A DNA stretch of 64,000 nt, taken from positions 1 to 64,000 of the forward strand of contig JADLGO010000053.1 of the NCBI GenBank assembly GCA_020849275.1, written 5' to 3'. The notes under the pieces are model-generated. The model searched no databases. It was not told the DNA's origin and was given only the letters and a program-made list of their open reading frames with translations. The stretch comes from Chthonomonadales bacterium (GTDB taxonomy: Bacteria > Armatimonadota > Chthonomonadetes > Chthonomonadales > CAJBBX01). Both the position numbers and the translations under genes were made by a program. Numbering within the stretch: position 1 is the first letter of the stretch; every line of letters starts with the position of its first letter. Of this stretch, positions 60,424 to 64,000 are shown in pieces.

Positions 60424-61329
60424 ATGGACGCCGAGGCAGTCGCCGACCTGGTCGATCGGCAGGAGTGGACCGGTTCGCTGGCGGACGCCGTCGCGGCACT
60501 GGTGCACCAGGCCTATGCCGCCGCCGGCGCGACCGGCAAGCGCGTCGAGGACATCCTGCACGGCGTGTGGTTGGGCCACCCGCTCTATCCGGTCCTCACG
60601 GATCTTCCCCTCGGCGCCTAGTCGTTGGCGGCCGTGCTCGACGGGATCGAGGCGGCCACGGGCCGGCGTGACCTGTTGGCCGGAGCGGACGCAGCCGTGG
60701 CCCTCGGTCTCGTCGGCGCGCTCGGAGCGGCGGTCACCGGAACCACGGACTTTCACAAGAGCACCTCGCGGGCGCGCCGCATCGGTGTGGTCCACGGTCT
60801 GGCGAATCTGGGAGCCACCGGGCTCTACGCGGCCTCCTGGCTGCTGCGGCGCTCGGGCCGACGTGGCTCCGCGCGCGGGTTGGCATGGATGGGCTGTGCC
60901 GCCACGGCGGCCTCCGCCTACCTCGGGGGAATCCTCGTGTACAACGAGAAGGTTGGCGTTGACCACACCGACCGCGCTGAGCTCCCGGACGACTTCGTGA
61001 CGGTGCTTCCGTTGGAGGACCTGCCCAACGAGCGGCCGGTCCGCGTGATGGCGAGCGGGAAGAAGGTGATGCTCGTGCGCCATGAGGGGCGCATCTACGC
61101 GCTGGCGGAGACCTGCGCGCACCTGGGCGGCCCGCTCGCAGAAGGGAAGCTGGAGGGCGGGAGCATCCGCTGCCCCTGGCATGGCTCGCGCTACTCGCTG
61201 GCGGATGGGCGAGTCATCGAGGGGCCGAGCGCCTACCCGCAGCCCTGCTTCGAGGTGCGTGTTCGAGGCGGGCAGATCGAGGTGAGGGCCGCCAGGTCGT
61301 CGCTGGAGCCTGCACCGAAGGAGGCATGA
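60424..61329 (+). pseudogene. DUF2231-Rieske fusion gene interrupted by an in-frame TAG
   Basis: Reading from ATG 60424, residues 1-65 lead into HPLYPVLTDLPLGA, then TAG at 60619-60621, then the same frame continues SLAAVLDGIEAATGRR to a stop at 61329. In DUF2231 membrane proteins the motif is HPxxxDxPxGxW, so the stop sits where a Trp (TGG) is expected: a one-base change. The rest has membrane helices (about 80-170) and a C-terminal Rieske domain with CAHLGGPL and CPWHGSRYSL, the 2Fe-2S ligands (Cys/His pairs). The product would be about 301 aa. Either a recent nonsense mutation or a sequence error; TTG 60625 could restart translation. Confidence 0.8.
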
Positions 61330-61348
61330 GCCGGCCGCCCGCGCCTTC

Positions 61349-62674
61349 TCACTCCGTCAGGCACTGTCCTGCCTTGCCCAGGCCGTCGGTCTGGCCCTCG
61401 TCCAGCGCCTGCTGTTGCCATTCCTCGCCCCAGTGCCCGACCAGGGTGAGCGGCCCGTTCTGCAGGAGCGGGATGTGGCGCCACTGCTCGATGAGCTTCT
61501 TGTATGCCCTGCCCACGGCGCGGATGTCCGGCCGAGGTCATAGTGGCCGAGTGGGTTCACACTGCCCCGGTCCTTGAGCAGGGCAACGTCCCAGTCGACC
61601 TGGTCGGTCAGGCTGTACCAGGTCATGCCGCACACCGGGACGCCGTCGGCGCGCAGGCGCTGCACGTTGGTCTTCCAGAGCCATCGTTCGGCGTCGGGTT
61701 CGCCCCTGTTGGTCTCCGTGTGCATCACCGGGAGGTTGTAGCGGTCGTAGTAGTCGCGCGTCACCACGTGTTGCCGAACACCTCGCCCGCGTAGACGGTA
61801 TCCCGGTCACCCACCAGCAGGTGCTCGTTGGCGGCATAGTAGTCGTTGCCGAAGATGCAGTGCTCTCGCAGGTTCTGGGAGAGGAAGAAGTCGTACTCCC
61901 TCTCCGTCATGCCATTGTCGAGCAGGTACTTGTCCATGCTCGAGCCGACGCGGTTGGCGTAGTTGAGGTCGAGCGAGAGGACCGGCGGTCGTTGAGCATC
62001 TGCGCGAGGTCCAGCACGCCGGGCTCGCTGGCGTGCGTGTACTCCGAGGATTCGCTCTCAATGAACCGGGCATCGGGCGGGGCCTTCAGGATGGAGGTCA
62101 TCGCCTCCACATTGGCGCGTACGATGTGCTTCAGGGCGGGCACGAAGGCGCGGTGGGTCTTCATCGCCTCATTCCACCACCCGTAGTAGGCGCTGAACTG
62201 GGCCGCAATGTGCATTTCGTTGATGGGTGTGTAGAGCCAGACCCACGGGCAGCGGCGGGCGAAGGCTCCGGCGTACCCCGCGAACAGGCGCGGCGGATCG
62301 GGGTTCTGGAAGTTGCCGATCCAGTCGGGCACGCCGAAGTGACACAGATCCATGATGGGCACCAGTCCGGCTCGGCGCAGTTCGGGCAGCACCATGTCGG
62401 TTCAGTCCCAGTCGTAGCGCCGCGCGCCGATGTGATTGCGGTAGTAGGGCGGGCCGTAGCGCAGGTAGCGGATGCCGAGGTCACGCGTTAGCTGGAGGTC
62501 CTCTCGCCAGTGCTTGTAGTGCCCGGCTTTGGCGAGCTCGTCGATGCGCTTGTTCCCGTGCTCGGTGGGGACGGTTGGGTAGCTGCACTCGATCCCGGTG
62601 GCGAAAATGAAGCGCTGGGTGGTCGGGTTGGGCCTGGCGGTTGCCCCGTACAGCTTCATGTAGCCGGTCTGCAT
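61349..62674 (-). pseudogene. Broken GH1-like beta-glycosidase gene
   Basis: Pieces in three frames together spell a clan GH-A, GH1-like glycosidase of about 440 aa. The first piece (62674-62402) has FIFATGIECSYPTV and ends at an in-frame TGA (62402-62404). The same frame continues with IMDLCHFGVPDW and the acid/base Glu motif TPINEMHI. Frameshifts are needed near 61982-61990, 61765-61775 and 61529-61536. Between them are CIFGNDYYAANEHLL, the likely nucleophile motif VMHTETN, MTWYSLTDQVDWD, and the final GEEWQQQALDEG to the stop at 61349. Four lesions imply decay or poor local sequence. Confidence 0.78.
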
Positions 62675-62782
62675 CGTGGTCCGCTCCTCTGGTCCGCCGG
62701 CGCGCGGACCCCTCCCCGGGCCACCGGCGACTCCGGCGGCGCTGGCCGAACCGCGCCGTGCGCCGCCGGTGCGGCCCCCTTC

Positions 62783-64000
62783 TCAGTGTCCGTCGTGGTG
62801 GTGCCCGTTGCCGGTATGGGCGGAGCGGCGCATCAGCCCGCCAACGGCGACCGCGGCCAGCACCGCGGCGCCCACGGTCGCCACCGGCCGCGCGACCGTG
62901 ATCACCTTGCGCGCCAGTGTGCCGTAGCTCAGGTTGTGCATCCCAGCCCCACGGAACTGCTGCCACTCCATGATCGCCTTGCCCGGCATCGAGACGCCGA
63001 GGCCCTCGAACAGCCTGGGCATCGCAGTGCGCAGCACCGGGTGGCCGGAGACGAACGTCACGCGCGGGTCGGTCCTGTACTCGGGGCGCGCGGAGTCGTC
63101 GAAGACGATGTAGGGCCCCTCCTTAAGGTGCTCCTCGAAGTGCGGGTCCTCCACGTCGCCGATCATGATGGTGGGCGTGCCCTTGAGCCAGATAACCTCG
63201 TTGAGTTCGCCGCGGCGGAGCATGCTATCGAGCACGCTCTTGACGTGCCCGACGGTGCCCTCCAGCGTCACGCCGTCGCCCACGAGGAAGTTGATGGGCA
63301 GGTAGCGGAAGCCCTCATGCCCTGGCCAGGCCTGCAACGCGACGTGCTCGAGCGGCACCCCGACGTAGCGGATCGGCTCCCGAAGGCCCAGCCCGCGTTC
63401 CTCGGCGGCCTTCGCGAAGCCGAGCTTGCGCCAGTCGCGCCCGAGCAGCCGCGCGATCGAGACGTCCGTGGCGACCGGGTCGGTCGACGCCATGATCACC
63501 CCGCACCAGCGCGGCAGGTTAGCGATCGGGCCGTCGCCCTCGCCCGCGATGAGCGCGTCCACGACGCACAGGTCCGGAGGCCGGGCCAGCATGATGTCCA
63601 TGAAGCGGCCGATCATCTCGGAGTCGCCGTGGTTGTGCTCGCGCCAGCCCTGGTTGACGACGCCCACCCAGTTCTTCAGGGCGCCGCTGATCGGCTCGAT
63701 GTGGTGGTTCTTGGCTTTGGGCACGTCGATAACGGTGTCGGCGTCGAGCAGAGGGGCCGGCAGCGGCACGTCCTGGATCACGCGGCCGTCCGGGATGTGC
63801 ACGGTGCGGTTGGGCGTCTCGCTCGATCCCAGATCCACGACGTCGGCACCCTCGCGCTCGGCGATCGCGGCCACGCCGGTGACACGCATGCACTCGAGTG
63901 ACGAGAGGAACCCTCCGCTGGACTCACCGACGATCACCTTGCGCGCGCCCGCCTGCCTGGCGAGGCGCGCCAGCGCGCCGACGACGATCGGGTCGGTCGT
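62783..64000 (-). CDS. DUF362 protein with C-terminal membrane helix (5' end beyond window)
   Basis: At least 406 codons; the frame is open to the right edge (TTDPIVVGALARLARQAG just before the GTG at 63937), so the start is outside the window. Core DUF362 motifs: VIVGESSGG, DVPKAKNHHIEPISGALKN and VVDALIAGEGDGP. Families with this domain are uncharacterised and often carry ferredoxin clusters, which are not seen here. Residues near the C-terminus form a hydrophobic helix (VATVGAAVLAAVAVGGL), then a His-rich end (HTGNGHHHDGH) that may bind metal. Function unknown. Confidence 0.85.
   Translation of the reverse strand, partial: TTDPIVVGALARLARQAGARKVIVGESSGGFLSSLECMRVTGVAAIAEREGADVVDLGSSETPNRTVHIPDGRVIQDVPLPAPLLDADTVIDVPKAKNHHIEPISGALKNWVGVVNQGWREHNHGDSEMIGRFMDIMLARPPDLCVVDALIAGEGDGPIANLPRWCGVIMASTDPVATDVSIARLLGRDWRKLGFAKAAEERGLGLREPIRYVGVPLEHVALQAWPGHEGFRYLPINFLVGDGVTLEGTVGHVKSVLDSMLRRGELNEVIWLKGTPTIMIGDVEDPHFEEHLKEGPYIVFDDSARPEYRTDPRVTFVSGHPVLRTAMPRLFEGLGVSMPGKAIMEWQQFRGAGMHNLSYGTLARKVITVARPVATVGAAVLAAVAVGGLMRRSAHTGNGHHHDGH

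Noticed and set aside
60424-61329. Genome-wide recoding of TAG as Trp or another amino acid
   Set aside because: TAG terminates intact genes such as pilM and the secretin at the expected family lengths; the neighbouring gene is broken by TGA and frameshifts, which recoding cannot explain.

Overview
The window is about 68-70% GC by eye, tightly packed, and comes from a diderm bacterium. It encodes a type IV pilus (T4P) alignment complex with secretins, an outer-membrane beta-barrel protein and many large secreted proteins with FlgD-like Ig tails. No gene here fixes the taxonomy. The combination of T4P proteins with Met/Gly/Pro tails, PASTA kinase, giant FlgD-tailed proteins and many GTG/TTG starts suggests Armatimonadota or a neighbouring phylum; this is inference, not a marker-gene result.

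Layout. (1) 1-126: the end of an insertion sequence, with the first codons of its transposase (minus strand) and two 26-bp tandem repeats. (2) 142-7120: a sigma70-type promoter, then pilM-N-O-P-like genes, a short secretin-N-domain protein and a full secretin, closed by an intrinsic terminator. (3) 7180-16970: aroC-aroK-aroB, a small membrane protein, a PASTA Ser/Thr kinase, rpe, a membrane protein and ribD, mostly joined by 4-bp start/stop overlaps; then a CxxC membrane protein, a pseudokinase and a DivIVA-like protein. (4) 16994-27270, mostly minus strand: a PhyH dioxygenase, a zinc-ribbon protein (plus), an MFS transporter, a YVTN-propeller phosphoesterase, metG with an altered KMSKS loop, a small secreted protein, a SecD-head-like protein and a PLP aminotransferase. 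(5) 27347-30619: rpsU, a small membrane protein, tRNA-Leu(CAA), ribosomal protein S1 (four S1 domains) and coaE.

(6) 30660-55414 is the most unusual part. One strong promoter precedes seven co-directional secreted or outer-membrane proteins. Four of them (1870, 1027, 923 and 2500 aa) have unrelated N-terminal parts: TolB-like propeller plus carboxypeptidase-regulatory domains, subtilase, unknown beta protein, and ten ~120-aa repeats. All four share one C-terminal architecture of about 430-470 aa and end in the same pattern, Pro-x-x-[V/L]-[T/V]-Arg-COOH. Two CsgG-like proteins with poly-Pro C-termini flank the last three tailed genes, and an Ig/OstA-like beta-barrel protein follows. I propose that these form a surface-display or secretion system with its cargo. 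This is inference.

(7) 55469-64000: a zinc-ribbon/beta-carbonic-anhydrase/zinc-ribbon/TM fusion, an O-methyltransferase, a small unknown ORF, a degenerate EAL protein, a two-finger C2H2 protein, a DUF2231-Rieske gene broken by an in-frame TAG, a GH1-like glycosidase with one in-frame stop and three frameshifts, and a 5'-truncated DUF362 protein. The lesions between 60.6 and 62.4 kb are either real decay or local sequence errors. No CRISPR array, rRNA or prophage was seen.
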